Position numbers and translations under genes: made by a program. From UMGS973 sp045599945 (lineage in GTDB: Bacteria; Bacillota; Clostridia; Peptostreptococcales; Anaerovoracaceae), in NCBI GenBank assembly GCA_045599945.1, contig JAZRWY010000005.1, positions 1 through 15,957 on the forward strand: DNA of 15,957 bases, given 5' to 3'. Positions 5,868 to 13,818 of the stretch are shown one piece after another. The notes below the pieces were generated by a model. The model searched no databases. It had not been told where the DNA came from and worked only from the letters and a program-made list of their open reading frames with translations. How positions within the stretch are numbered: the first letter of the stretch is position 1; every line of letters begins with the position of its first letter.

Positions 5868-7091
5868 TTAATCATCATATTCTTTATCAAAATCAAGAAT
5901 CTCTCCTGTCTGTGCATCTATTTCAATCTCATATTCCATGTTCGAATAATTAAATTCTATTTCATAGACACCATCATCCAGTTCCGACTCATAATCCCGG
6001 ATATCCTTTACGTTAAGTCCGGCTTTGGAAAGCGCCAGTTCTTTTGCTTTATCGTGTCCGATATTACCTTTCTTCTCCTCGCCGGAGATTTCATCGCCTT
6101 CCTTTTCGAATTCCAGAACGGTACCTACGGTTGCATCGATTTCTGCTTCATATTCCATCATACCGCAGAAAAACTCAACCTCATAGATCATCTGGCCGTC
6201 GTCACATTCAAATTCCACAGCATAATCATCCACATCATCTCTGCTGATGCCTGCATGCTTCAGAACAATATCCAGCGCCTTGTCCTTGGAAATATATTCG
6301 CTGGTATTCACCTTGCCATACTGTGAACCCTGCCCGGAAAGCTCCTTGCTGTCATCTGCAAGCAGCAGCAGCTCCTGGGTGGAGATTTTCAGCAGGGACT
6401 CCTCGGTCAGTCTCGGATTATCCTTGGTCAGTTTTTTGACCAGTGCTGCTTTTCCTGCAGAGATTCCATGTTCCTTTGCGAATGCTTTCAGTTCTTCGTC
6501 GGATTTCACATACTGTCCGAGAATTGCAGTGCCGACAGCGCATGTTTCCAGATATTCGTTCATGCTTTTTGCAATATCTCTTTCCAGACGGCTTCCCAGA
6601 GTTTCGTCCTCAGACTGTACCGATACCAGTATGGAATTGGAAACGTCATTAAGATATCCCTGCTTCAGCATGGATCCGAGCACGGCATTTGCCGCCACAT
6701 CAATATCCGAACCGGTTAAGTCCATTCCGTCAAGAATGGCTTTTCCTTCTTTGTTTACAGCTGTCGCTTCCACAACCTTGCTTTTTTTGTTTACTTCAAG
6801 CTCAATGCCCGGATTTACATCCAGACCAATGATAGCCGCTGTTTTTTCAGCACTCCCGTTCAGAAACAGAATGCTTGTCAGACAGATGACAAGAGTCATC
6901 AGAAATCCTGCAGCCGCCTTCATGTTTCTGTTTTTCCTTCTTGCTTCATAGCCAAATGGAACCACCGTTTCATGTGCATGATGAATCTCTTCTTCGTCGA
7001 TATGGCAGGCCTGCAGAATCGCAGCAAGATTATCGGGTGTATTCTTTTCCATTATATTTTCAATTCTCTGTTCCAGTTCACGCTCGTTCAT
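5868..7091 (-). CDS. RsgI-like transmembrane anti-sigma factor with PepSY repeats
   Basis: A 407-residue protein. Residues 1-56 are cytoplasmic and should bind the sigma factor; no HxxxCxxC zinc motif is present. One membrane span lies at about 58-79. Residues 85-175 match the extracellular domain of RsgI-type anti-sigmas (IIGLDVNPGIELEVNK), including the Asn93-Pro94 pair, which in RsgI proteins is an autocleavage site. After a linker come two acidic PepSY-like repeats (about 265-330 and 343-405), each with an EYEAEIDA or EYEIEIDA strand. The start lies 2 bases after the sigma-gene stop with GGAG just upstream, so the pair is coupled. The likely role is to hold the sigma factor until an extracellular cue triggers cleavage. 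PepSY domains are thought to bind or inhibit peptidases or act as sensors; the signal here is unknown. Confidence 0.87.
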   Translation of the reverse strand: MNERELEQRIENIMEKNTPDNLAAILQACHIDEEEIHHAHETVVPFGYEARRKNRNMKAAAGFLMTLVICLTSILFLNGSAEKTAAIIGLDVNPGIELEVNKKSKVVEATAVNKEGKAILDGMDLTGSDIDVAANAVLGSMLKQGYLNDVSNSILVSVQSEDETLGSRLERDIAKSMNEYLETCAVGTAILGQYVKSDEELKAFAKEHGISAGKAALVKKLTKDNPRLTEESLLKISTQELLLLADDSKELSGQGSQYGKVNTSEYISKDKALDIVLKHAGISRDDVDDYAVEFECDDGQMIYEVEFFCGMMEYEAEIDATVGTVLEFEKEGDEISGEEKKGNIGHDKAKELALSKAGLNVKDIRDYESELDDGVYEIEFNYSNMEYEIEIDAQTGEILDFDKEYDD

Positions 7092-7093
7092 CT

Positions 7094-7615
7094 CTATCTC
7101 TCCATTCGTTCCAAATGGTGCTTCATCTTCTTCAGGCTTCTATGGTACTTCGACAGGCAGGTTGCCAGCGGAATGCCAAGAATCTCTGCGATTTCCCTGT
7201 GCTTGAGCCCCGTTGTGGAATGCAGAAGCACAATTTCTCTGTCCATGTCATCCAGTATGGACATGGCATCGTCAATCAGCATGACGTTCAGCGGGTCTTC
7301 CTCCCGGTCTGCCAGCATATGATGAATCTCATCAATGTCTTCATGATGCCTGACAGAACGCAGATGGTTCAGACACAGATTCCGCGTAATGGTCAGAATC
7401 CATGCCATTGGCTTGCCCTGCGGCTGATAGGTGTCTGCAGAATGATGAATCTTGATATATACCTCCTGCATGACGTCCTCTGCCTCATGTACATTTTTTA
7501 ATATCGATAGAGCAAATCCATAAACATCGCTCTTTGTCGTTTCATAGAGTTCTGCAAATGCAGCACTGTCTCCGTCTGCAATCTGAAGAAGCATCTGTTC
7601 GTTTATCTTTCCCAT
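7094..7615 (-). CDS. ECF-type RNA polymerase sigma factor
   Basis: A 173-residue sigma-70 family factor of ECF size. Region 2 covers about 18-90 (FAELYETTKSDVYGFALSIL, then EAEDVMQEVYIKI and WILTITRNLCLNHLR). Region 4 covers about 118-168 with a helix-turn-helix (GLKHREIAEILGIPLATCLSKYHRSLKKM). The ATG at 7613-7615 is preferred; a TTG four codons earlier is possible, and only a weak GGTAG ribosome site is visible. It is coupled to the anti-sigma gene downstream. It is not a SigI-type factor by length, so an RsgI-like anti-sigma paired with an ECF sigma is a notable combination. The target regulon cannot be read from this window; the adjacent PepSY gene is a natural candidate, but I found no shared promoter motif. 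Confidence 0.92.
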   Translation of the reverse strand: MGKINEQMLLQIADGDSAAFAELYETTKSDVYGFALSILKNVHEAEDVMQEVYIKIHHSADTYQPQGKPMAWILTITRNLCLNHLRSVRHHEDIDEIHHMLADREEDPLNVMLIDDAMSILDDMDREIVLLHSTTGLKHREIAEILGIPLATCLSKYHRSLKKMKHHLERMER

Positions 7616-7669
7616 ACCTGCTACCAAATTTCATGCCATGAATCTCAATTTATCCTTCTATTCATAGTT

Positions 7670-7695
7670 TTAACACAGAATTCCCCTTCTGTTAA
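7670..7695. promoter_or_regulatory. Inverted repeat upstream of the sigma operon
   Basis: ACAGAA (7675-7680) and TTCTGT (7687-7692) with a 6-base spacer and TTAA flanks form an imperfect palindrome about 55-80 bases before the sigma start. It could be an operator. I could not place a convincing -10/-35 pair here. Confidence 0.3.
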
Positions 7696-7717
7696 CCCTT
7701 TTCATCGATTTCATACA

Positions 7718-7753
7718 TAAAACTATCGAGCTGACATGCGCCCGATAGTTTTA
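7718..7753 (-). terminator. Intrinsic terminator after the secreted PepSY gene
   Basis: An 11-bp perfect stem (7718-7728 with 7743-7753) and a 14-base loop, ending in GTTTTA on the minus strand, lie just after the stop at 7766. It separates the PepSY gene from the sigma operon. Confidence 0.8.
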
Positions 7754-7765
7754 CTTCTGTCATGG

Positions 7766-8281
7766 TTATCTTCTTTCCTTTGACCATTCGATGATCTTAC
7801 CAGTCTTAGCCTGAACATCGTATTCATATCTCCAGGTACTTGTCTTGAATTTCACTTCATAGATGTACTGTCCATCATCCTTATCCTTGTAGCAGGTGCC
7901 CTTGTTGACGATCTTGAGTTTTACACCGCTGTTCTTTGCTACAGCTTTCTTTGCTGCTGTCTTGCTGATCAGATTGGATGAACCCTTTTTCTTTGCAACT
8001 CTCTTTTCCACTGTTTTTTCCATCAGTGTGCCTTTTCTGCTGAATTCGAAAGAGTATTCTGTTCCGTTGGACTTCTTTGTGAATTCCACTTCATATCTTC
8101 CATCATCATAGTCTGCTTCCAGATACTTAACCTGTGATTTCGTAAGACCCGCATTCTTTAATGCCTTTGTCTTTGCTGCAGATGTTGAAAACCCGCCGCT
8201 TGCAAATGCCGTTGCGCTCATTCCCATTACTACTGCCAGCGCCAATGCTACAGCAGCCACTTTCTTCATTACTTTCTTCAT
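7766..8281 (-). CDS. Secreted protein with two PepSY repeats
   Basis: A 171-residue exported protein. The signal peptide is KKVMKKVAAVALALAVVMG with a probable cut after AFA (about 27-28). Two PepSY-like repeats follow, about 35-90 (LEADYDDGRYEVEF) and about 105-165 (KDDGQYIYEVKF, then EYDVQAKTGKIIEW). The same DDG-YEVEF pattern occurs in the extracellular part of the anti-sigma at 5868-7091, so the two proteins probably belong to one system. The protein is strongly basic, unlike the acidic PepSY repeats of the anti-sigma, so direct interaction is conceivable. The RBS is AAAGGAGG (8290-8297), 8 bases before ATG. The gene has its own terminator. Its biochemical role is unknown; PepSY proteins are linked to peptidase inhibition and cell-envelope sensing. 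Confidence 0.87.
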   Translation of the reverse strand: MKKVMKKVAAVALALAVVMGMSATAFASGGFSTSAAKTKALKNAGLTKSQVKYLEADYDDGRYEVEFTKKSNGTEYSFEFSRKGTLMEKTVEKRVAKKKGSSNLISKTAAKKAVAKNSGVKLKIVNKGTCYKDKDDGQYIYEVKFKTSTWRYEYDVQAKTGKIIEWSKERR

Positions 8282-8406
8282 TTTCTTTTCCTCCTTTGAA
8301 ATGTGTGCTTTTTCGTATCATTTTGTTCTTGTACCTAATATACACAACAGGAAGAGACTTTATTGCATCTTTTTTAAAAATTATTCAATCTTTTTTATTT
8401 CCCCCT

Positions 8407-8541
8407 CTACATCACCACTTCATCCACCGACAGCTCTCCTTCCGCTCCTTCAGAATCCATTTCTGTTCTGGCATCGTCACCTTCATGATCCAGTTGCGCG
8501 CAGGCTGCGTCTTTCACATGGCTGAAAGCGAGAGCAAACAT
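8407..8541 (-). CDS. Possible small acidic protein (44 residues), perhaps frameshifted
   Basis: The ORF has AAGGA 4 bases before ATG. It starts MFALAFSHVKDAACAQLDHE and ends acidic (EGELSVDEVVM). Codon use looks like the neighbouring genes. The same frame is open upstream for about 24 more codons but has no start there. A second short ORF at 8514-8594 in another frame (start MIVNRKNIEEF, 26 residues) has a better ribosome site (AAAGGTGG). The two may be pieces of one small gene broken by a frameshift. No family recognised. The rest of the 8282-8699 gap contains the PepSY upstream region and the mfd terminator. Confidence 0.4.
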   Translation of the reverse strand: MFALAFSHVKDAACAQLDHEGDDARTEMDSEGAEGELSVDEVVM

Positions 8542-8672
8542 ATAATCCTTATATTTCCTGAAAATTCTTCGATGTTCTTTCTGTTTACTATCATATTGCC
8601 ACCTTTGAAATGCATTTCACATATATTACATTTCCGTGCATGAAAATGTCACAAAAAAGTATCCATATTTTT

Positions 8673-8698
8673 AAAGAGGATCCATTCGGACCCTCTTT
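8673..8698 (-). terminator. Hairpin after mfd
   Basis: Arms 8673-8679 and 8692-8698 (7 bp) plus TCC/GGA (8681-8683, 8688-8690) surround a 4-base loop. The 8680/8691 position pairs as G-U only in minus-strand RNA. It ends right before the mfd stop codon at 8700. The T run on the minus strand is short (CTTTAAAAA), so it may be a weak terminator. Confidence 0.6.
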
Positions 8699-8699
8699 C

Positions 8700-11600
8700 C
8701 TATTGCCTGATTTCTTCTTCAACAATTCTCTTTGTATCTTTCAGAATCTCCAGAAACTCAATGGCTTCCTCCAGTTTTGTCTTTTTATCCACGCTAAGAC
8801 GCATGAAAGGCTTTACACCGCCATGGAAGAATACCTTCCGTCCAAAGCGGTCGGACAGTTTCACCAGAACCGGTCCTGTAAGTCCATTGGTCTCCTGAAA
8901 ATAGAAGACCACCTTTCCATTCTCCTCACAGACTTTGCGGATACACTCATCCTGGGCCATCTTGCGGATTCTGGAAATCCGGATCAGATTTTCCACCTGC
9001 TTTGGCGGCTCGCCAAAGCGGTCAATGAGTTCATCCAGCATATCCTCTTCCTCATACCAGGTATATACTTCTGCGATTTTCTTGTATGCATGAAGTTTCA
9101 GATTCTGATCGCGCATATATTCATCCGGAATATATGCCGGGCTGGAAAGTTCCACCTGTGTCTCTTCCTTTTTCTCGTTGACAACTTCCCCGTTGAGCGC
9201 TCTGACCGCATCATTTACTAGTTTGCAATAGAGCTCATATCCTATGTTCATCATATGTCCGGACTGGGCGGTCCCGAGAACGTTTCCCGCACCTCTGATC
9301 TCCAGATCACGCATGGCAACTTTAAATCCGGAACCGAACTCCGTAAAGTCGCGGATGGCCTTCAGACGCTTCTGTGCAACCTCCGTCAGCACCTTGCCCG
9401 GCTGATACATGAGATATGCATAGGCCATGCGGTTTGTTCTTCCGACTCTTCCCCGCAGCTGATAGAGCTGGGAAAGCCCGAATCTGTCCGTGTCCAGAAC
9501 AATCATGGTATTGACATTCGGAATATCCATGCCGGTTTCAATGATTGTCGTGGAGACCAGCACATTGTATTCTCCTTCCACAAATGCCATCATGACTTTT
9601 TCCAGCTGTTTTTCACTCATTTTGCCGTGCCCTATGGCAACCTCGGCTTCCGGAACCAGACTGGAGATCTTTGCAGCAACCTGCGAAATGCCATTCACCC
9701 GGTTATATACCACATAGACCTGTCCACCCCTCGCAAGTTCCCTCTCGATGGCGCTTTTCATGGTCATGTCATTCTGCTCCGTCACATAGGTCTGCACCGG
9801 ATATCTGTCCTCCGGCGGATTTGAGATGACGCTCATGTCACGGATGCCCGACATGGACATGTGAAGCGTTCTTGGAATCGGTGTGGCCGAAAGTGTCAGA
9901 ACGTCCACATTGTTCTTCAGCTGCTTGATTTTTTCCTTATGCATGACCCCAAATCTCTGCTCCTCGTCGATAACCAGAAGTCCAAGATCCTTGAATTTCA
10001 CATCATCCGACAGAAGCCTGTGAGTGCCGATAATCAGATCTACACTTCCTTCCTCCAGCTTTTTCAGGATTTCCCGGATCTGAGCATCTGTCTTGAATCT
10101 GGAGAGCACTTCCACCTTGAACGGGAATTTTTCAAATCTCTCTTTCAGCGTATAGTAGTGCTGATTTGCAAGAATGGTGGTTGGTACAAGAATGGCTCCC
10201 TGCTTGCCATCGGCCACGCACTTGAAAAGCGCTCTTGCCGCAACTTCAGTTTTCCCGAATCCCACGTCGCCACACAGAAGGCGGTCCATGGAAACGGAAT
10301 TTTCCATGTCCTTTTTGATCTCCTGGATGCACCGGAGCTGATCTTCTGTTTCCACAAACGGAAAACTGTCTTCAAACTCCTTCTGCCACTCGGTATCCGG
10401 CGGGAATGCATACCCTTTCACCATTTTTCTTGCAGCATTCAGCTGCACCAGCTCCGTTGCCATTTCTGCAATGGATTCTTTTGCTTTTGCCTTTGCCTTT
10501 TTCCATTCACTGCCGGAAAGCTTGTTGATTTTTGGCGTGATGCCATCGGCACCGGAATATTTCTGGACAATGTCCATCTGTTCCACCGGTACATATAGCA
10601 TATCCTTTCCGGCATACTGTATGTGCAGGTAATCCTTCTGCTCTCCATCAACGGAAAGCTGGCGGATTCCCATGAATTTTCCGATTCCGTGATTCTCATG
10701 AACCACATAATCGCCCTCCGATATGTCTGCAAACGACCGGATCGGGCTGCTTCCCTCTACAAATTCTCTGTTCTTTCTTTTCTTTTTCTTTTTTCTTGCC
10801 GTAAAGATATCTCCGTCAGAGATCCATACTCTTTTCTGCTGAGGAAATTCAATGCCGGAAGTCAGCTGCCCGGTCTGAAATTCCACTTTCGTATCAAGGG
10901 CTGCTCTGGAAAGAAACTCCTGCAGATTGGCTTTTCTCTCTTCTGTGGAACAGGCCAGAACGATCTGGTATCCATTCTTGACATAGCGGCGGATTTCTGT
11001 TTCCAGCATATCCAGGCGTCCATTGAAAACAATGGTATTTCTGGCAGAAAGATCATAAAGCCCTGCCAGCTCCTCCGCCCCCTTGATTTTCTTAATGAAA
11101 GCAGAGAAGACATAGACCTCCTCCAGATCATACAGTTTATAGAAGTCCTGCTCCTTCAGCAGCATTGTTTCATCTTCGGGAATGACCAGTCCTCTTTCCA
11201 GAAAGACTTCAAAATCTGCGGCAGTTTCCTCAATCCGCCCCTTCAGTTCCTCCAGAATCCGATCCGGATCGTCAATCATGACAGCCGGATGATCCATATA
11301 TTCCCACAGGTGCATCCGCTCATCATAAAAGTATGAGAGATAGTCCTCCAGTATCTGTACATTGGAAAGATGCAGGATATGTTCACACACCTTCTCCATC
11401 TGCTTTGTCAGGTTTTCTGCCAGTTCTCCCTCCGCCTTCCGGATTCTCTTTTCATAGGCATTTCGGATCTTCTCTGCTGCTGCTTCAAAGACTTCCTTTT
11501 CACGGATGACGGAAACAGCGGGAAAGATTTCCACCCGGTCCACCATTTCCACAGAGCGCTGGGTGTTCCGGTCAAAGATTTTGATAGAGTCAATGTCCGT

Positions 11601-12128
11601 ATCGAAGAATTCGATACGGTATGGCTGCTCCATGCCCGGCGCAAAGATATCCAGAATGTCTCCGCGGACGGCAAACTGTCCCGGACTGTCAACCATTCCA
11701 TATCTCTCATAGCCCATGGCCATGAGTTTTTCCCGGATGATTTCCGGCTGGGCACTTTCTCCTCTTGTGAGGATGAAGGAGTCTTTTTCGAAAGATTCCT
11801 TTGGCGGAAGTTTTTTCAGGGCAGCACAAATAGGGGCTATGACGATAACGTCACCCCCTCCAGCGATTTCCTTCAGCACTGCCATCCGTTTCAGAAGCAC
11901 ATCATGATTCTTTGCTTCATAATCCAGCTGAAGATAACCTTCATCCGGCAGCACGCATATGCTTTTGTCAGTAAAAAAAGAAAGGTCACCTGCCAGACGC
12001 TCCGCTCGGTTTGCGGTTGCCGTAACGATCAGGCACTGTCCCTTCTTTTCCTTGGAAATGTGAGCGGCAACGGGTGCGCAGGCCGCATCCGATATGCCGC
12101 ATATGCTGATAACGCCTTTATTTGTCAT
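8700..12128 (-). CDS. mfd: Transcription-repair coupling factor Mfd
   Basis: A 1142-residue DNA translocase that removes stalled RNA polymerase and recruits UvrA at lesions. Domains in order: UvrB-like N-terminal region (about 1-330); RNA-polymerase-interacting CarD-like domain (about 467-540, SEGDYVVHENHGIGKF); superfamily 2 helicase motor with Walker A GDVGFGKT (620-627), DEEQ box (721-724), SATP (747-750) and motif VI QLRGRVGR (890-897); and a C-terminal domain 7 (DRFGEPPKQVENL). The first Met overlaps the pth stop by 11 bases. A stop lies just upstream in frame, so the N terminus is about 30 residues shorter than the roughly 1175 usual in Firmicutes. All motor motifs are intact. Confidence 0.97.
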   Translation of the reverse strand: MTNKGVISICGISDAACAPVAAHISKEKKGQCLIVTATANRAERLAGDLSFFTDKSICVLPDEGYLQLDYEAKNHDVLLKRMAVLKEIAGGGDVIVIAPICAALKKLPPKESFEKDSFILTRGESAQPEIIREKLMAMGYERYGMVDSPGQFAVRGDILDIFAPGMEQPYRIEFFDTDIDSIKIFDRNTQRSVEMVDRVEIFPAVSVIREKEVFEAAAEKIRNAYEKRIRKAEGELAENLTKQMEKVCEHILHLSNVQILEDYLSYFYDERMHLWEYMDHPAVMIDDPDRILEELKGRIEETAADFEVFLERGLVIPEDETMLLKEQDFYKLYDLEEVYVFSAFIKKIKGAEELAGLYDLSARNTIVFNGRLDMLETEIRRYVKNGYQIVLACSTEERKANLQEFLSRAALDTKVEFQTGQLTSGIEFPQQKRVWISDGDIFTARKKKKKRKNREFVEGSSPIRSFADISEGDYVVHENHGIGKFMGIRQLSVDGEQKDYLHIQYAGKDMLYVPVEQMDIVQKYSGADGITPKINKLSGSEWKKAKAKAKESIAEMATELVQLNAARKMVKGYAFPPDTEWQKEFEDSFPFVETEDQLRCIQEIKKDMENSVSMDRLLCGDVGFGKTEVAARALFKCVADGKQGAILVPTTILANQHYYTLKERFEKFPFKVEVLSRFKTDAQIREILKKLEEGSVDLIIGTHRLLSDDVKFKDLGLLVIDEEQRFGVMHKEKIKQLKNNVDVLTLSATPIPRTLHMSMSGIRDMSVISNPPEDRYPVQTYVTEQNDMTMKSAIERELARGGQVYVVYNRVNGISQVAAKISSLVPEAEVAIGHGKMSEKQLEKVMMAFVEGEYNVLVSTTIIETGMDIPNVNTMIVLDTDRFGLSQLYQLRGRVGRTNRMAYAYLMYQPGKVLTEVAQKRLKAIRDFTEFGSGFKVAMRDLEIRGAGNVLGTAQSGHMMNIGYELYCKLVNDAVRALNGEVVNEKKEETQVELSSPAYIPDEYMRDQNLKLHAYKKIAEVYTWYEEEDMLDELIDRFGEPPKQVENLIRISRIRKMAQDECIRKVCEENGKVVFYFQETNGLTGPVLVKLSDRFGRKVFFHGGVKPFMRLSVDKKTKLEEAIEFLEILKDTKRIVEEEIRQ

Positions 12129-12750
12129 CTGCTTTTTCTTCCGCCTTTTTGTTTTTTACATTAAACCGGTTCATGGCAGTATCCACGCCCATGCTCGTGA
12201 TGGCAAGGGCAGCATCTGCACATTTTTCCAGCAGAGGTCTGAGTTCCTCCGCTTCCGCCTTTCCCAGATTACCGATGACATAATCCTTCAGGTCGCCCTT
12301 TCGTCTGTCACCGATGCCCACGCGGATTCTCGGGAAATCTCCCGAGCCCAGCTGCTGCACAATCGATTTCATTCCGTTATGGGTGCCCGGGCCGCCTTTT
12401 TTCCTGATCCGGAGCGTTCCCTGCTCCAGATCGATGTCATCATAGATGACAATGAGGTTTTCGATGGGAACCTTATAATAGCGCATGATTTCTCCCAGGG
12501 AATCTCCGCTCAGGTTCATGTATGTCTGCGGCTTTACAAGCATCAGCTTGTTTCCTTTATATGTTCCCGTTCCATAAAGCGCCTTATGCTTCAGCTTCGT
12601 ACACTTTATTCCGGTCTTTTCCTCCAGAATGTCTACAGTCATGAAGCCCATGTTATGACGGGTCTTTTCATAATCTTTTCCGGGATTTCCCAGGCCGGCA
12701 ATGACATAATCCACGCCGCCCTGTCCTTCCTTCTTTGCCTTCCAGAACAT
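12118..12750 (-). CDS. pth: Peptidyl-tRNA hydrolase
   Basis: A 210-residue enzyme that releases peptides from stalled peptidyl-tRNA in the cytoplasm. Conserved features are GLGNPG (about 19-24), the catalytic His in TRHNMGF (about 32), KPQTYMNLSG, VIYDDIDL with the conserved Asp, and GGPGTHNGMKSI. The ATG at 12748-12750 begins one base after the prs stop. A TTG three codons earlier would overlap prs; I prefer ATG because MFWKAKK resembles homologues. No clear RBS is seen, which fits translational coupling to prs. It overlaps mfd by 11 bases. A C-terminal Lys-rich tail (KNKKAEEKADDK) extends past the core. Confidence 0.95.
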   Translation of the reverse strand: MFWKAKKEGQGGVDYVIAGLGNPGKDYEKTRHNMGFMTVDILEEKTGIKCTKLKHKALYGTGTYKGNKLMLVKPQTYMNLSGDSLGEIMRYYKVPIENLIVIYDDIDLEQGTLRIRKKGGPGTHNGMKSIVQQLGSGDFPRIRVGIGDRRKGDLKDYVIGNLGKAEAEELRPLLEKCADAALAITSMGVDTAMNRFNVKNKKAEEKADDK

Positions 12751-12751
12751 G

Positions 12752-13702
12752 TTAGTCAAACAGTTTGCTTACAGAATCGTGTCTGTGGATTCTGGACATT
12801 GCTTCTGCAAATAATGGGGCAACGCTCAGATATCTGCAGTTTTCGATTTTTCTTTCTTCTGTAATCGGAAGTGTATTTAAAAGAACCATTTCCTTGATGG
12901 CTGAATCTTTAATTCTATCCAGAGCAGGACCTGAAAGAACTGCATGGGTTGCACAGGCATAGACTTCCTTTGCGCCCAGTTCCTTAATGGCATTTGCGGC
13001 ATTTGTGATGGTTCCTGCCGTATCGATCATGTCATCAATCAGAATGCAGGTCTTGCCATTGATATCTCCAATGATATTCATGATTTCGCTCTTATTTGCT
13101 TCCGGTCTTCTCTTGTCTACAATCGCAATCGGGCAGTTCAATGCTTCTGCCATGGATCTTGTTCTCTTTACAGAACCATGGTCCGGTGATACGATGACAA
13201 GATTCTCCAGCTTTTTCTGCTTGAAATATTCTACAAGAATCGGAAGTCCAACAAGATGATCAACCGGAATGTTGAAATATCCCTGAATCTGTGATGCATG
13301 CAGGTCCATGGTAAGAACTCTGTCTGCGCCTGCAGCTACAATCAGGTCTGCAACCAGCTTTGCTGTGATTGGATCTCTTGCCTTTGCTTTTCTGTCCTGT
13401 CTCGCATAGCCATAGTATGGAATAACTGCATTGATTCTTCCTGCAGATGCTCTCTTCATTGCATCAATCATGATCAGAAGTTCCATGAGGTTATCGTTGA
13501 CCGGATTGCATGTAGGCTGCACGATATAGCAGTCAACGCCTCTCACCGTTTCTCCCAGGTTTACGGAGATTTCTCCATCACTGAACTTTGTCACTGTCGC
13601 TTTGCCCAGCGGTTTTCCCATGATTGCACTGATTTCTTCTGCAAGTTCAGGATGTGAATTTCCTGCAAAGATTTTGTAGTCTGCAAATACAGATGATTTC
13701 AT
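12752..13702 (-). CDS. prs: Ribose-phosphate pyrophosphokinase (PRPP synthetase)
   Basis: A 316-residue class I PRPP synthetase making PRPP from ribose 5-phosphate and ATP for purine, pyrimidine, His, Trp and NAD synthesis. Motifs: FSDGEI (40-45), YYGYARQDRKA (96-106), MDLHA (132-136), PDHG (173-176), the catalytic flexible loop KRRPEAN (197-203) and the PRPP-binding loop DDMIDTAGT (223-231). The open frame extends 26 codons upstream, but the ATG at 13700-13702 (MKSSVFADYK) is preferred: it has AGAGGGA 6 bases upstream and gives the family's usual length of about 315. Pth follows almost at once. Confidence 0.97.
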   Translation of the reverse strand: MKSSVFADYKIFAGNSHPELAEEISAIMGKPLGKATVTKFSDGEISVNLGETVRGVDCYIVQPTCNPVNDNLMELLIMIDAMKRASAGRINAVIPYYGYARQDRKAKARDPITAKLVADLIVAAGADRVLTMDLHASQIQGYFNIPVDHLVGLPILVEYFKQKKLENLVIVSPDHGSVKRTRSMAEALNCPIAIVDKRRPEANKSEIMNIIGDINGKTCILIDDMIDTAGTITNAANAIKELGAKEVYACATHAVLSGPALDRIKDSAIKEMVLLNTLPITEERKIENCRYLSVAPLFAEAMSRIHRHDSVSKLFD

Positions 13703-13780
13703 TTCTGGTCCCTCTTCTTTCTTTTGTAATTTCACTTTTAATATATGTGCCTGTAACGAACGATTTTCATGAACATGCAT

Positions 13781-13806
13781 AAAAGGTCCGGTGAAGGATG
13801 CCTTTT
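13781..13806 (-). terminator. Weak hairpin between murC and prs
   Basis: AAAAGG (13781-13786) pairs with CCTTTT (13801-13806), plus TCC/GGA inside with a 2-base bulge. It lies 12 bases after the murC stop. The following T tract is poor, so it may only attenuate read-through into prs. No firm prs promoter was found; TATATT at 13740-13745 is a possible -10. Confidence 0.4.
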
Positions 13807-13818
13807 CCCTGCTCCCGT

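Noticed and set aside
6247..6951. 234-codon plus-strand open frame, Ser/Phe-rich
   Set aside because: Shadow of the anti-sigma gene; low-complexity composition comes from the antisense of acidic and Leu codons.
8535..8560. Programmed -1 frameshift joining the two short ORFs
   Set aside because: No slippery heptamer of the X XXY YYZ type is present in the needed frame.
9861..11336. Long plus-strand open frames opposite mfd (up to about 245 codons)
   Set aside because: They mirror mfd codons in antisense, lack ribosome sites and show no recognisable domain; mfd is certain on the other strand.
13703..13780. 26-residue N-terminal extension of Prs
   Set aside because: The internal ATG has a good ribosome site and gives the conserved length; the extension runs through promoter-like sequence.
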